From Nonomuraea cavernae (GTDB lineage Bacteria; Actinomycetota; Actinomycetes; Streptosporangiales; Streptosporangiaceae), in NCBI RefSeq assembly GCF_014646355.1, contig NZ_BMNH01000001.1:338675-402674 (forward strand): a DNA stretch of 64,000 nt. Reading direction: 5' to 3'. The position numbers and the translations under genes are program-made. This document shows positions 1 through 8,505 of this stretch, one piece after another. The stretch's first letter is position 1. Each line of letters starts with the position of its first letter. The notes below the pieces were generated by a model. It was not told the DNA's origin, made no database searches, and saw nothing but the letters and a program-made list of their open reading frames with translations.

Positions 1-47
1 CCGAGGAACGCGAAGGCCGAGGACACGAAAACCGGGAACACGAAGAG

Positions 48-62
48 GGGACTTTCGACCCT
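48..62 (+). promoter_or_regulatory. DosR/DevR-like operator (candidate)
   Basis: The sequence GGGACTTTCGACCCT has the GGGnC-N4-GnCCC layout of DosR/DevR-type boxes. It lies about 80 bases before the chosen start of the first gene. The two following genes, a flavoprotein subunit and a flavin-nucleotide-binding protein, are of kinds often found in dormancy/hypoxia regulons. Assignment is by motif resemblance only. Confidence 0.4.
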
Positions 63-142
63 AGCCGTCCCCGGAACCAGCCGGAACCCTGATGGTGCGC
101 TGTGCTGAAAATCATTCGGATATGGGCCGTGAGGAGGCTGTC

Positions 143-958
143 GTGCCTGGTGACGAGCGTGATCGGAGATGGGCGACGGCTCCCCGGCCGCACCGGGTCG
201 TGGAGCGGCGGACCGACGGGCCGGGGCGGGTGACCCTGTCCCTGACACCGGCGTCCCCGCCCAAGGCCGGCGCGGACCGACCGGCCACCCGGCCGCTGCC
301 AGGGCAGTACTGGGTGCTCGACCTGGAGGGCGGGGTGCAGGTGCCCGCCGTCGACGTGACGGACCTGACGGAGGCGTGCGGCGACGCGGTGGTCCAGGTG
401 ACCACGCTGCGCGTGCCGTGCGGGCAGACCATGGGCGTGGTCGGCGACCTGATCGAGGTCAGGGGGCCGATGGGCGCGGGCTGGGACCTGGAGTCCGTGA
501 CCGGTCGCGACCTGGTGCTCATCGGCTGGGACACCGGGGTCGCCCTGCTGAGCCCGCTCGTCGAGCAGGCCGAGGCGCGGGGTGTCCGCAGCGTCCGCAT
601 GTGGGCCGGGGGCTGCGAACGCTGGCTGTCGCGACCCGAGTGGCGCGACCTGGCCGGCCGGGACGGGGTGCGCCTGTCGCCCGGACCGGACATGAGCGCC
701 GCCGCCGGCGAGCTGGACCTCGACCCCGGCAACACGATCGCCCTGGTGGCCGGCCCCTGGCCGATGGCCTGCGACACCGCGCGGGCGCTGATCGACCGTG
801 GGCTGCCCGCCGCGTCGGTCCAGCTGGCCGCCCACTCGTTCCTGCGGTGCGGCAACAGGCGCTGCGGCCGGTGCCGGCTCGCCCCTTCCGGAGGCGTGCT
901 GCGGGCCTGCCTGGACGGCCCGGTCCTCGCCTACGACCGGATCATGCAAGGTGCCTGA
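143..958 (+). CDS. FAD/NAD(P)-binding oxidoreductase, hydrogenase gamma-subunit-like
   Basis: This 271-residue protein resembles the FAD/NAD(P)-binding gamma subunits of NiFe sulfhydrogenases and the electron-transfer subunit (PyrK) of dihydroorotate dehydrogenase B. An N-terminal ferredoxin-reductase-like beta-barrel is followed by a nucleotide-binding region. Near the C-terminus a Cys cluster (CGNRRCGRCR, then a fourth Cys about ten residues on) fits the [2Fe-2S] site of this family. The GTG at 143 is preferred because GAGGAGG lies at 131-137; ATG codons at 92 and 122 are alternatives. No hydrogenase catalytic subunit is next to it, so its electron partner is unknown. The DosR-like box upstream suggests hypoxic control (inference). 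Confidence 0.75.
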   Translation: MPGDERDRRWATAPRPHRVVERRTDGPGRVTLSLTPASPPKAGADRPATRPLPGQYWVLDLEGGVQVPAVDVTDLTEACGDAVVQVTTLRVPCGQTMGVVGDLIEVRGPMGAGWDLESVTGRDLVLIGWDTGVALLSPLVEQAEARGVRSVRMWAGGCERWLSRPEWRDLAGRDGVRLSPGPDMSAAAGELDLDPGNTIALVAGPWPMACDTARALIDRGLPAASVQLAAHSFLRCGNRRCGRCRLAPSGGVLRACLDGPVLAYDRIMQGA

Positions 959-960
959 GT

Positions 961-1064
961 TGAGCACGGCCCCGAGCGCCCGCTGGAGCCGAGATGAGCA
1001 CACCACCCGCCGGCCGCCTGGAGCCGAGATGAGCACGCCCCCCGGCGTCCGCCTGGAGCAGCAT
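961..1064 (+). repeat. Three imperfect 34-35 bp tandem repeats carrying start codons
   Basis: Units begin with TGAGCAC at 961, 995 and 1030 and end with a CTGGAGC segment. The second and third contain ATGAGCAC behind a GGAG-like site. ATG 994 opens a 12-codon reading frame whose TGA overlaps ATG 1029. ATG 1029 is in frame with the next gene. The repeat therefore multiplies the translation-start region of the flavin-binding protein. Confidence 0.7.
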
Positions 1065-1082
1065 CACGAGACGGGAGACACC

Positions 1083-1550
1083 ATGCCTTCCCCCGCGACC
1101 TCCCCCGCGGAGTCCCTCACGACGGCCCCCTCGCCGCGGCGCACGCTGAAGCTGACCGAGCGCGAGTCCCTCGACCTCCTCCGCAGCGTCACGCTGGGCC
1201 GGGTCGTCTTCACCCAGCATGCGCTGCCCGCGATCCGCCCGGTGAACCACATCGTCGACGAGGAAGCGGTGATCATCCGCAGCCATCTGGGGGCCGCCAT
1301 CGTCTCCCACTCGGCGGTACGGGGCGGCGCGGTCGTGGCCTACGAGGCCGAGGACCTGGATCCGGTCGAGCACGTGGGCTGGAGCGTCATCGTCACCGGC
1401 ACCGCCCGGCTCGTCACCGAGCCCGCCGCCGTCACCCGGTACCGGAAGCTGCTCAGGCCCTGGGTCGAGCCCGAGATGGACCAGGTCATCTCCATCCAGA
1501 TCGAGATGATCAGCGGGATCCGGCTGGTCGACGGGCGGCGGCAGGACTGA
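1083..1550 (+). CDS. Pyridoxamine 5'-phosphate oxidase family (flavin-nucleotide-binding) protein
   Basis: The 155-residue product has the split-barrel fold of small PPOX-family flavin-binding proteins. It shows the typical opening (LTERESLDLLRSVTLGRVVF), a central PVNH segment and an EDLDPVEHVGWSV region. Such proteins bind FMN or F420 and are common in actinobacterial stress and dormancy regulons; the substrate cannot be told from sequence. GGGAG at 1073-1077 supports ATG 1083. The in-frame ATG 1029, inside the upstream repeats, would add 18 residues. It lies 124 bases after the flavoprotein gene on the same strand and may be co-transcribed with it. Confidence 0.8.
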   Translation: MPSPATSPAESLTTAPSPRRTLKLTERESLDLLRSVTLGRVVFTQHALPAIRPVNHIVDEEAVIIRSHLGAAIVSHSAVRGGAVVAYEAEDLDPVEHVGWSVIVTGTARLVTEPAAVTRYRKLLRPWVEPEMDQVISIQIEMISGIRLVDGRRQD

Positions 1551-1688
1551 TCGACCGGCCGGGTCCGGCTGAAAGTTTCACCGCACGTTGCCGGTCCGGT
1601 TCGTACGTGTTTCAATGCGTTCGCGCGACTGCTGCCGGGCGGGTAGGTCGTGGGCGGGTTCCTCTGTCGTTCGAACAAGGGAATCCCC

Positions 1689-2768
1689 ATGAGACTCTTC
1701 CGGTCGGCGGCCCTCGTGGCCGCGCTGGCCGTGGCCCTGGTCACCACCGCCCTGATGATCCCGCGTCAGGCCCAGGCCCACGGCGTCACGATGTTCCCCG
1801 GCGCCCGTACCTTCCTGTGCTGGCAGGACGGGCTCCGGGACAACGGGCAGATCATCTCCTACAACCCCGCGTGCGCGGCGGCCGTCGCGCAGAGCGGTAC
1901 CACTCCGCTGTACAACTGGTTCGCCGTGCTGCGCTCCGACGGCGGCGGCCGGACCTCGGGGTTCATCCCCGACGGGCAGCTCTGCAGCGGCGGCACCGGC
2001 GGGCCGTACGACTTCAGCGCCTACAACGCGGTCCGCTCCGACTGGCCGCTGACCCACCTGACCTCGGGCGCCACCATCCAGGTCAAGCACAGCAACTGGG
2101 CCTCGCACCCGGGCTCGTTCGTCTACTACGTCACCAAGAACGGCTGGAACCCCAACGGGCCGCTGAAGTGGTCCGACCTGGAGTCGTTCGGCAGCGTGAC
2201 CGACCCGCCGCAGTCCGGCGGGCCGGGCGGGCTCAACTACTACCACTGGAACGTCCAACTGCCGTCCGGGAAGACCGGCCGGCACATGATCTACATCCAC
2301 TGGATCCGCGCCGACAGCCAGGAGAACTTCTACAGCTGCTCCGACGTCGTCTTCGACGGCGGCAACGGCGAGGTCACCGGTGTCGGCCCGGGCGGCACGT
2401 CCTCGCCGACCCCGACCGTCACGCCCACGGTCACACCCACCGCCACGCCGACCGGCGGCGGGTGCGCCGCCACCTGGCGCACCATCGCCACCCCGAACTG
2501 GCCGGGCCACTTCCAGGCCGAGGTGACCGTGCGCAACCAGGGGGCGAGCACGCTGAACGGCTGGACGGTCCGCTGGACGTACGGTGGCGGCCAGGGGTTC
2601 GACGGCTCGCCCTGGAACGGCGTGCTGACCGGGCAACCGCCGTCCGTGACGGTCAAGAACGCCGCGTACAACGGGCAGCTCGCGGCGAACTCGACCACCA
2701 CGTTCGGGTTCAACGCCACGGGCACCGCTCCGGATCCCGCGCCCGCGCTGACCTGCTCAAGCCCGTAG
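1689..2768 (+). CDS. Secreted AA10 lytic polysaccharide monooxygenase with CBM2
   Basis: The 359-residue precursor starts with a signal peptide cleaved after AQA, exposing His31 as the first mature residue. This N-terminal histidine is the copper-brace ligand required by lytic polysaccharide monooxygenases. A likely second brace histidine is His140 (WASHPGSFVYYV). The AA10 domain runs to about residue 235, then a Thr/Pro/Ser linker, then a CBM2-type module from about residue 258 with conserved tryptophans. It should oxidatively cleave cellulose or chitin outside the cell; the CBM2 leans towards cellulose. AAGGGA at 1677-1682 selects ATG 1689. No other glycanase is adjacent. Confidence 0.92.
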   Translation: MRLFRSAALVAALAVALVTTALMIPRQAQAHGVTMFPGARTFLCWQDGLRDNGQIISYNPACAAAVAQSGTTPLYNWFAVLRSDGGGRTSGFIPDGQLCSGGTGGPYDFSAYNAVRSDWPLTHLTSGATIQVKHSNWASHPGSFVYYVTKNGWNPNGPLKWSDLESFGSVTDPPQSGGPGGLNYYHWNVQLPSGKTGRHMIYIHWIRADSQENFYSCSDVVFDGGNGEVTGVGPGGTSSPTPTVTPTVTPTATPTGGGCAATWRTIATPNWPGHFQAEVTVRNQGASTLNGWTVRWTYGGGQGFDGSPWNGVLTGQPPSVTVKNAAYNGQLAANSTTTFGFNATGTAPDPAPALTCSSP

Positions 2769-2778
2769 GCGTCGGCGC

Positions 2779-3327
2779 ATGACGACGGAAGTTCGCCGGC
2801 CGGCGCCGCGCCGGACGAGGACGGTGGTGGCCGCCGCCGTGGCCTTGGCCGTCCTCGCCGGGGCGGCGCTGGTCGTCCACCTGCACCTGTCCGGGAGGCA
2901 GGAGCTGCGCGCGCGGCTCACCGACCGGGTGACGGCCCTGCTGGAGCGGGCCTCACCGGCCGAGCACCACGAGCACGGGCACGAGTTCGGGCCGGACGCC
3001 GGGCGCGTGGTCTGCGCGGTGGACGTGTTCGGCACCGACCCGGCCGACGCCGGCACGGTGGCGGAGGTGACGTGGGTCTACGCGCACCACATGTGCGCGA
3101 TCACCGGCCCGGGCGCCGGATGGTCGGTCTCGGTGCGCGCGTCCGGCCCGATCGCCGTCCGGCTGGGCACCCCCGACCGGGTACGGGTGCCGCAGTCCGG
3201 CGCCGGTTACCCGGAACGGGTCAGGGAGCTGATCCCCGAGCGCTATCACGACGAGGCGTTCGGCGGTTTCGGCGACGAGGACGCGATCGAGGCGGCCCGC
3301 GAGAGATTCGTCCGGGCGACCCGCTGA
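2779..3327 (+). CDS. Hypothetical membrane-anchored or secreted protein
   Basis: This 182-residue protein begins with a basic stretch and a single hydrophobic segment (about residues 16-35), so it is probably anchored in the membrane or exported. The outer part holds a His/Glu-rich patch (EHHEHGHEF), two cysteines about 30 residues apart that could pair, and no domain I recognise. It starts 10 bases after the LPMO gene stop, so the two are probably co-transcribed, but a role in polysaccharide oxidation is only suggested by position. Confidence 0.7.
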   Translation: MTTEVRRPAPRRTRTVVAAAVALAVLAGAALVVHLHLSGRQELRARLTDRVTALLERASPAEHHEHGHEFGPDAGRVVCAVDVFGTDPADAGTVAEVTWVYAHHMCAITGPGAGWSVSVRASGPIAVRLGTPDRVRVPQSGAGYPERVRELIPERYHDEAFGGFGDEDAIEAARERFVRATR

Positions 3328-3408
3328 CGGATCCGGGCGGCCCGCTGACCGACACGCGAGGCGGCGGCCCCGTGGAGCGGCGGGAGGCCGGGACCCGGCA
3401 CGCGGAAC

Positions 3409-3448
3409 GCGGCCGGCGGGGAGAGGAGGGGTTCTCCCCGCCGGCCGC
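3409..3448. terminator. Strong GC-rich hairpin terminator between convergent genes
   Basis: A perfect 16-bp stem (3409-3424 with 3433-3448) closes an 8-base loop. There is no U-tract, as usual for actinobacteria. It lies in the 408-base gap (3328-3735) between the hypothetical gene and the convergent terC gene and can serve both. The rest of this gap shows no gene I can support. Confidence 0.75.
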
Positions 3449-3735
3449 GTCAGCCACCCGGGCGGGATGGTGTCGTGGAACGGTCGCACGACGGTTGGCG
3501 GCGTCACCTCCTCACGGGACCTACGTGTGGGAGCGCTCCCAACAGGGTCTTGGCACGCGGTGGCGGATGTCAACGCACGCCGTCCTGACGGCCCCTCCCG
3601 CACGCCTCATCAGCCCTCCGACATGAAACTTTCAGCCGGCCGGAGCCGCTCGGGACAGCCGCGCGGATCAGGTGAGCCGGTGACTCCCTGGGCCACCTGC
3701 TGCTCATCGGGTGAGCCGCGACCGAGGGGACGGCG

Positions 3736-4917
3736 TCAGCCCGGCGCGTGCGAGTCGTGCTCGGCGTGCGCCCTGCGGAGCAGGTCCATCAGCTTTTCCT
3801 CGTCGCGGATCCTGGCCCGGTACTTCTCCGGCAGCTTGCGGATCGCGGCCTCCTCCGCGAGCAGGTCGCGGAAGATCTCCTCGCGCCGGACCGGGTCGCG
3901 TTCGACGTACAGGTACTCGGTGGCGTGGCGGCGCGCGCAGGACACCGCGTTCTGCGCCCGCCCCTTGGCGCTGACCAGGGAGGCGATCACGGTGACGACG
4001 AGGACTCCGATGATGACCGCGAGGGACAGCCCGGTGCTGATCTCGACCACCTTCACCGGCTCGCCGTCGTTGATGAACGGCACGTTGTTCTCGTGCAGGG
4101 CGTGCAGGATCAGCTTCACGCCGATGAAGGCGAGGATGGCGGCCAGCCCGATGGCCAGGTAGATGAGCCGGTCGAGCAGCCCGTCGATGAGGAAGTACAG
4201 CTGGCGCAGCCCGACCAGGGCGAACGCGGTGGCGGTGAAGACCAGGTAGACGTTCTGGGTCAGGCCGAAGATGGCCGGGATGGAGTCGAGCGCGAAGAGC
4301 AGGTCGGTGCCACCGATCGCGATCATGACCAGCAGCATCGGGGTCATGACCCGCTTGCCGTTGGCGACCGTGAAGAGCTTGTCGCCATCGTAGGTGTCGG
4401 AGGCGGGCAGCATCTTGCGGGCGACGCGGACGACCAGGTTGTCCGACGAGTGGCCCTCCTCGCTCTCGGGCTTGAGCAGCTGGCCGGCGGTGATCAGCAG
4501 GATGAGGCCGAAGAGGTAGAACACCCACGCGAACGTGTTGATCAGCGCGGCGCCGAGGAAGATGAACCCGGTCCGGGCGACCAGCGCGAAGACGATGCCG
4601 AAGAGCAGCACCTTCTGCTGGGAGGCCCGGGGCACCTTGAAGCTCGACATGATGACGAGGAAGACGAACAGGTTGTCGACCGAGAGCGCCTTCTCCGTCA
4701 CGTAACCGGCGAAGTACTGAACACCCATCTCGGCGTCGCCGAAGAACCACACGCCGACCCCGAAGAGCAGGGCGACGCCCACGTAGCCGGCCGACCACCA
4801 CGCGGCCTCGGAGAGTGTCGGAGCGTGCGCCTTGCGCACGTGGAAGACGAAGTCGAACACGAGCAGGCCGGCGATCCCGATGACCGTCAGCCACCAGACG
4901 ACAGCGGGTACGTCCAT
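3736..4917 (-). CDS. TerC family integral membrane protein
   Basis: The 393-residue protein has about eight to nine hydrophobic segments and the TerC family signature regions, including EKALSVDNLFVF near residue 76 and GGTDLLFALDSIPAIF near residue 200. Both carry acidic residues inside membrane segments, typical of this metal-ion transporter family. TerC/Alx proteins are linked to manganese export and tellurite resistance. A cytoplasmic C-terminal tail rich in Arg/Glu follows the last membrane helix. GGAG lies a few bases before the ATG. I saw no clear yybP-ykoY manganese riboswitch upstream. No other ter genes are present. Confidence 0.88.
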   Translation of the reverse strand: MDVPAVVWWLTVIGIAGLLVFDFVFHVRKAHAPTLSEAAWWSAGYVGVALLFGVGVWFFGDAEMGVQYFAGYVTEKALSVDNLFVFLVIMSSFKVPRASQQKVLLFGIVFALVARTGFIFLGAALINTFAWVFYLFGLILLITAGQLLKPESEEGHSSDNLVVRVARKMLPASDTYDGDKLFTVANGKRVMTPMLLVMIAIGGTDLLFALDSIPAIFGLTQNVYLVFTATAFALVGLRQLYFLIDGLLDRLIYLAIGLAAILAFIGVKLILHALHENNVPFINDGEPVKVVEISTGLSLAVIIGVLVVTVIASLVSAKGRAQNAVSCARRHATEYLYVERDPVRREEIFRDLLAEEAAIRKLPEKYRARIRDEEKLMDLLRRAHAEHDSHAPG

Positions 4918-5103
4918 TTCACGACTCCATGGTTCGGCTGCGACCTGCCTTGATCGGGTTTGCTCCGCGTCTGTTACCCGGCGAACATCCCCTCAAGCCG
5001 CGCGCACTCTCCGGCCGGATCGGGGATGACTCTTTGCTCTCGGGGCATCGGGCCTTGATGACCGGGTGGGAAGAGGCCCATCGAGGGAGAGGAAACCGGG
5101 GAC

Positions 5104-6762
5104 ATGACTGACAATCCGAGCACAGGATCCCACTTGGGCGGCAAGCGCGAGGTGCTGACCAACCGGCAGGGACATCCGGTCTACGACAACCAGAACCAGC
5201 GGACCGTGGGCGCGCGCGGCCCGGCGACGCTCGAGAACTACCAGTTCCTCGAGAAGATCAGCCACTTCGACCGTGAGCGGATCCCCGAGCGCGTGGTCCA
5301 TGCCCGCGGGGTCACCAGCCACGGCTTCTTCGAGGCGTACGGCAGACTCGGCGACGAGCCGATCAGCCGCTACACCCGAGCGAAGATCTTCCAGGAGGAG
5401 GGCAAGCGCACCGATGTCGCGGTCAGGTTCTCCACGGTCATCGGCGGGCGCGACTCGGCGGAGACCGCCCGCGACCCGCGCGGCTTCGCGATCAAGTTCT
5501 ACACCGAGGACGGCAACTGGGACCTGGTCGGCAACAACCTCGCCGTCTTCTTCATCAGGGACGCGATCAAGTTCCCCGACGTCATCCACGCGCTCAAGCC
5601 GGATCCGGTGACCTTCAGGCAGGAGCCCGCGCGGATCTTCGACTTCATGTCGCAGACGCCCGAGAGCATCCACATGCTGGTCAACCTGTTCAGCCCGCGC
5701 GGCATCCCGGCGGACTACCGGCACATGCAGGGCTTCGGCGTCAACACCTACAAATGGGTCAACCAGCAGGGCGAGACGGTCCTGGTCAAGTATCACTGGA
5801 TGCCCAAGCAGGGCGTACGCAGCATGACCGAGGCCGACGCGGCGGCCGTACAGGCGAACGACCTCGGGCACGCGACCAGAGACCTGCACGAGGCGATCGA
5901 CCGCGGCGACTACCCCGAGTGGGAGCTGCTGGTGCAGGTCATGAGCGACGACGAGCACCCCGAGCTGGACTTCGACCCGCTCGACGACACCAAGGTGTGG
6001 CCCGAGAACGAGTTCCCGGCCCGGCCGGTCGGTCGCATGGTGCTCAACCGCAACGTGGACAACAACTTCGCCGAGAACGAGCAGATCTCCTTCGGCACCG
6101 GCGTGCTCATCGACGGCCTGGACTTCTCCGACGACAAGATGCTGGTCGGCCGGACGTTCTCCTACAGCGACACCCAGCGCTACCGAGTCGGCCCCAACTA
6201 CCTGCAGTTGCCGATCAACCAGGCGCGCAACTCTCCGGTCCGCACCAACCAGCGCGACGGCCAGATGACCTACTTCGTCGACACCGCTGGGGAGAGCCCG
6301 CACATCAACTACGAGCCATCGCTGGTCGACGGGCTGCGCGAGGCCGACTACCCGACCGTGGACGAGCAGGGCCCGGTCATCTCCGGACGGCTCACCCGCA
6401 AGCGCATCCCGCGGACCAACGACTACGTCCAGGCGGGTCAGCGCTACCTGCTGATGGAGCAGTGGGAGCGCGACGACCTGGTGGACAACTTCATCACCGC
6501 GCTCAAGCAGTGCGACCCGCGCGTCCAGGAGCGGATGGTCTGGCACTTTCTGCTCGTGGAGGACGACCTCGGCCTGCGCGTCGGCGAGGGGCTCGGCATC
6601 CGTCCCGAGGACGTCGCCGACCTCCCGCCGCTCGACACGCAGACCCTGACCGACGAGGAGCGGGCACGCCTGTCGAACCTGGGCGCCAACGGGCCGCGCG
6701 ACGTCAGCGACCTGAAGATGACGCACTGCGTGCCCAACGAGCGGGCCGCTCACGCCGGATAG
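5104..6762 (+). CDS. katA: Monofunctional heme catalase
   Basis: The 552-residue enzyme decomposes hydrogen peroxide to water and oxygen. The catalase active-site pattern [15 protein letters not shown] places the catalytic His at 66. [15 protein letters not shown] carries the conserved Asn, and [14 protein letters not shown] near residue 349 provides the proximal heme Tyr. The C-terminal tail beyond the core is moderate in length, so this is a small-subunit type rather than a large-subunit catalase with a flavodoxin-like domain. A purine-rich ribosome site (GAGAGGAAA) lies before the ATG. Divergent terC and downstream hemerythrin make this a small oxidative-stress neighbourhood. Confidence 0.95.
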   Translation: MTDNPSTGSHLGGKREVLTNRQGHPVYDNQNQRTVGARGPATLENYQFLEKISHFDRERIPERVVHARGVTSHGFFEAYGRLGDEPISRYTRAKIFQEEGKRTDVAVRFSTVIGGRDSAETARDPRGFAIKFYTEDGNWDLVGNNLAVFFIRDAIKFPDVIHALKPDPVTFRQEPARIFDFMSQTPESIHMLVNLFSPRGIPADYRHMQGFGVNTYKWVNQQGETVLVKYHWMPKQGVRSMTEADAAAVQANDLGHATRDLHEAIDRGDYPEWELLVQVMSDDEHPELDFDPLDDTKVWPENEFPARPVGRMVLNRNVDNNFAENEQISFGTGVLIDGLDFSDDKMLVGRTFSYSDTQRYRVGPNYLQLPINQARNSPVRTNQRDGQMTYFVDTAGESPHINYEPSLVDGLREADYPTVDEQGPVISGRLTRKRIPRTNDYVQAGQRYLLMEQWERDDLVDNFITALKQCDPRVQERMVWHFLLVEDDLGLRVGEGLGIRPEDVADLPPLDTQTLTDEERARLSNLGANGPRDVSDLKMTHCVPNERAAHAG

Positions 6763-6772
6763 CTCCTCACGT

Positions 6773-6805
6773 GGGCCCGGCCGTCGCGCCCGGCGGCGCG
6801 GGCCC
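6773..6805 (+). terminator. Hairpin after catalase gene
   Basis: GGGCCCG at 6773-6779 pairs with CGGGCCC at 6799-6805, with further flanking and internal GC pairing. It sits between the catalase stop and the hemerythrin start. It may only attenuate read-through, since the next gene follows closely on the same strand. Confidence 0.35.
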
Positions 6806-6837
6806 GCCACGTTCGACGACCCCGCGAGAGGAACACC

Positions 6838-7422
6838 ATGCCCGAGTCCCCCGTCATGCCGGAAACCATGGAAGAGACCGATGTCGTCGATCTGCTGGTG
6901 GCCCAGCATGTGATGATCCAGGACCTGTTCGACGAGGTCGAGCGGGCGTCCGCCGGCCGCCGGTACGAGTCGTTCACCCGCCTGGTGCGGCTGCTGGCCG
7001 TACACGAGACCATCGAGGAGCAGATCGTCCACCCCTACGCCCGGCTGGTGCTCCATGACGGCGACGCGGTCGTCGACGAGCGCCTGACCGAGGAGAGGGA
7101 GGCCAAGGAACTGCTGAGGGACCTGGACCGGACGGGGCCGGACGCCCGCGGATTCGAGACGCGCCTCGCCGCGCTGCGCGCCGCCGTCACCGAGCACGCC
7201 CGCAACGAGGAGAGGGTCGAGTTCCCGAGGCTGCGCGCCACCACGTCGGTGGCCCAGCGCCGGGCGCTGGCGGCCTGGGTCAAGGCCGCCGCCGCGCTGG
7301 CGCCGACCCATCCCCATCCGGGGATCGAGTCGGCGGTGACCAATATGGTGCTCGGCGCTCCCATCGCGATGATGGACCGGGCTCGCGACCTGATCCGCCA
7401 GGCGATGGCCGAGCAGGACTGA
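6838..7422 (+). CDS. Hemerythrin HHE cation-binding domain protein
   Basis: The 194-residue protein carries a hemerythrin-like four-helix bundle. An early Gln-His (VAQHVMIQDLFDEVE), HETIEEQIVHPY near residue 60 and a later EHARNEERVEFP match the His/Glu positions that bind a di-iron centre. Such proteins sense or buffer oxygen, NO or iron. The C-terminal third is Ala-rich and ends in a helix-forming stretch. GAGAGGAA precedes the ATG. Following catalase on the same strand, it plausibly shares its oxidative-stress role, which is inference. Confidence 0.88.
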   Translation: MPESPVMPETMEETDVVDLLVAQHVMIQDLFDEVERASAGRRYESFTRLVRLLAVHETIEEQIVHPYARLVLHDGDAVVDERLTEEREAKELLRDLDRTGPDARGFETRLAALRAAVTEHARNEERVEFPRLRATTSVAQRRALAAWVKAAAALAPTHPHPGIESAVTNMVLGAPIAMMDRARDLIRQAMAEQD

Positions 7423-7425
7423 CCA

Positions 7426-7503
7426 CTGGTCGGACGAGCCGCTGGTCGGACGAGCCGCTGGTCCGACTAGCCGCTGGTCCGGCAGCCGCTAGTCCGACAG
7501 CCC
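7426..7503. repeat. Five tandem 15-16 bp repeats derived from the sigma-gene 3' end
   Basis: Copies start at 7426, 7442, 7458, 7474 and 7489. The first two are identical (CTGGTCGGACGAGCCG). The last (7489-7503) is the actual 3' end of the minus-strand sigma gene including its stop codon. Early and late units are partly complementary, so the array can fold into hairpins between the two convergent genes. Confidence 0.8.
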
Positions 7504-8259
7504 GGCGCGCAGTTGGGAGAGGACGTTGCGCAGGATGCGGGAGACGTGCATCTGCGAGATGCCGAACTCCGCGGCGATCTCCGACTGCGTCATGTTGCCG
7601 TAGAAGCGCAGCAGGAGGATCTTCTTCTCCCGCGCGGGCAGGGAGTCGATGAGCGGTTTCACGGCGTGCTTGTCGATCAGGACGCTGAGCGAGTGGTCTT
7701 CCTCGGGGATGACGTCCCCGAGCGTGGCGTCGTCGTCGGGGCCGCCCAGCGGGGCGTCGAGCGACAGGGTGCTGTAGGCGGCCGACGCGTCGAGCGTCAG
7801 CAGCACGTCCTCCTGCGAGATGTTCATCCGGGCCGCCAGCTCGGCGACGGTCGGCGCCCGGCCGAGGTCCTGGGAGAGGTCGGAGCTGAGCTTGTTGAGC
7901 TCGGAACGGCGCTCCTGGTAGACGCGGGGCACCCTGATGGCCCAGGTGCGGTCCCGGAAGTGGCGCTTGACCTCGCCCGTCATGGTGACGACCGCGTATC
8001 CCCTGAACTCGTGGCCGAGGGAGGCGTCGAAGCCGTTGATCGCCTTCATCAGGCCCACGTACGCGGCCTGGAGCAGATCCTCCATGGGCTCGCCCCGGTA
8101 GCGGTAGCGCCGGGCGATCTCGTGCGCGAGCCGGTCGTGCATCTCCACCAACCGCTCACGCAACCGCTCGCGGGCGCTCTCGGGCGTATCCGGGTTGACC
8201 ATCTCGGTGAGGAGTTGTTCGGCGGTCATTTCGGTGAGCACGAGTTCCTGGACAGCCAT
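7489..8259 (-). CDS. RNA polymerase sigma factor, SigB/SigF/SigG family
   Basis: The 256-residue protein has sigma-70 regions 2, 3 and 4 in order. Region 2 includes LLQAAYVGLMKAINGFD and the -10 recognition helix around VKRHFRDRTWAIRVPR. Region 4 carries the helix-turn-helix NMTQSEIAAEFGISQMHVSR. Length and motifs fit the general-stress/sporulation sigma factors controlled by anti-sigma kinases and STAS antagonists. ATG 8259 is chosen because GGAG precedes it closely and region 1 of the family starts about there; longer in-frame extensions are not supported. No rsbW/rsbV pair is adjacent, although SpoIIE phosphatases and STAS genes lie elsewhere in the window. Confidence 0.92.
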   Translation of the reverse strand: MAVQELVLTEMTAEQLLTEMVNPDTPESARERLRERLVEMHDRLAHEIARRYRYRGEPMEDLLQAAYVGLMKAINGFDASLGHEFRGYAVVTMTGEVKRHFRDRTWAIRVPRVYQERRSELNKLSSDLSQDLGRAPTVAELAARMNISQEDVLLTLDASAAYSTLSLDAPLGGPDDDATLGDVIPEEDHSLSVLIDKHAVKPLIDSLPAREKKILLLRFYGNMTQSEIAAEFGISQMHVSRILRNVLSQLRAGLSD

Positions 8260-8363
8260 ACCTGCTCCTTGTTCAGCGGGCGGCCACATGCAGGAAAAGT
8301 CCAGGCAGAAGCACGCCTCACCCATTCTCGAGGCGAAGCCCTCTGCTGGACTTCGATAGGTAT

Positions 8364-8387
8364 GTACCCATTTCTCGCAGAATATTC
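8364..8387 (-). promoter_or_regulatory. SigB-type promoter for the sigma gene (candidate)
   Basis: Read on the minus strand, GAAT-N14-GGGTAC fits the GNNT-N14-16-GGGTAY pattern of actinobacterial SigB/SigF-type promoters. It lies about 105 bases before the sigma-gene start. This implies the sigma factor transcribes its own gene, as is common in the family. Confidence 0.45.
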
Positions 8388-8505
8388 CGCCGACTTTGGC
8401 GGCGAAGTGGAGGAGGCACGTCAGGCCGTCCCGCTTCTCTTTCCCGGGCGGGCCGTATACCGTCGCCAAGACTGAGGTGTTCGGGCAGTCGAAGGCGGCG
8501 AGTCG

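Noticed and set aside
4918..5000. Possible yybP-ykoY manganese riboswitch upstream of terC
   Set aside because: The minus-strand leader has some stem-forming GC-rich sequence but lacks the conserved core bases of that riboswitch.
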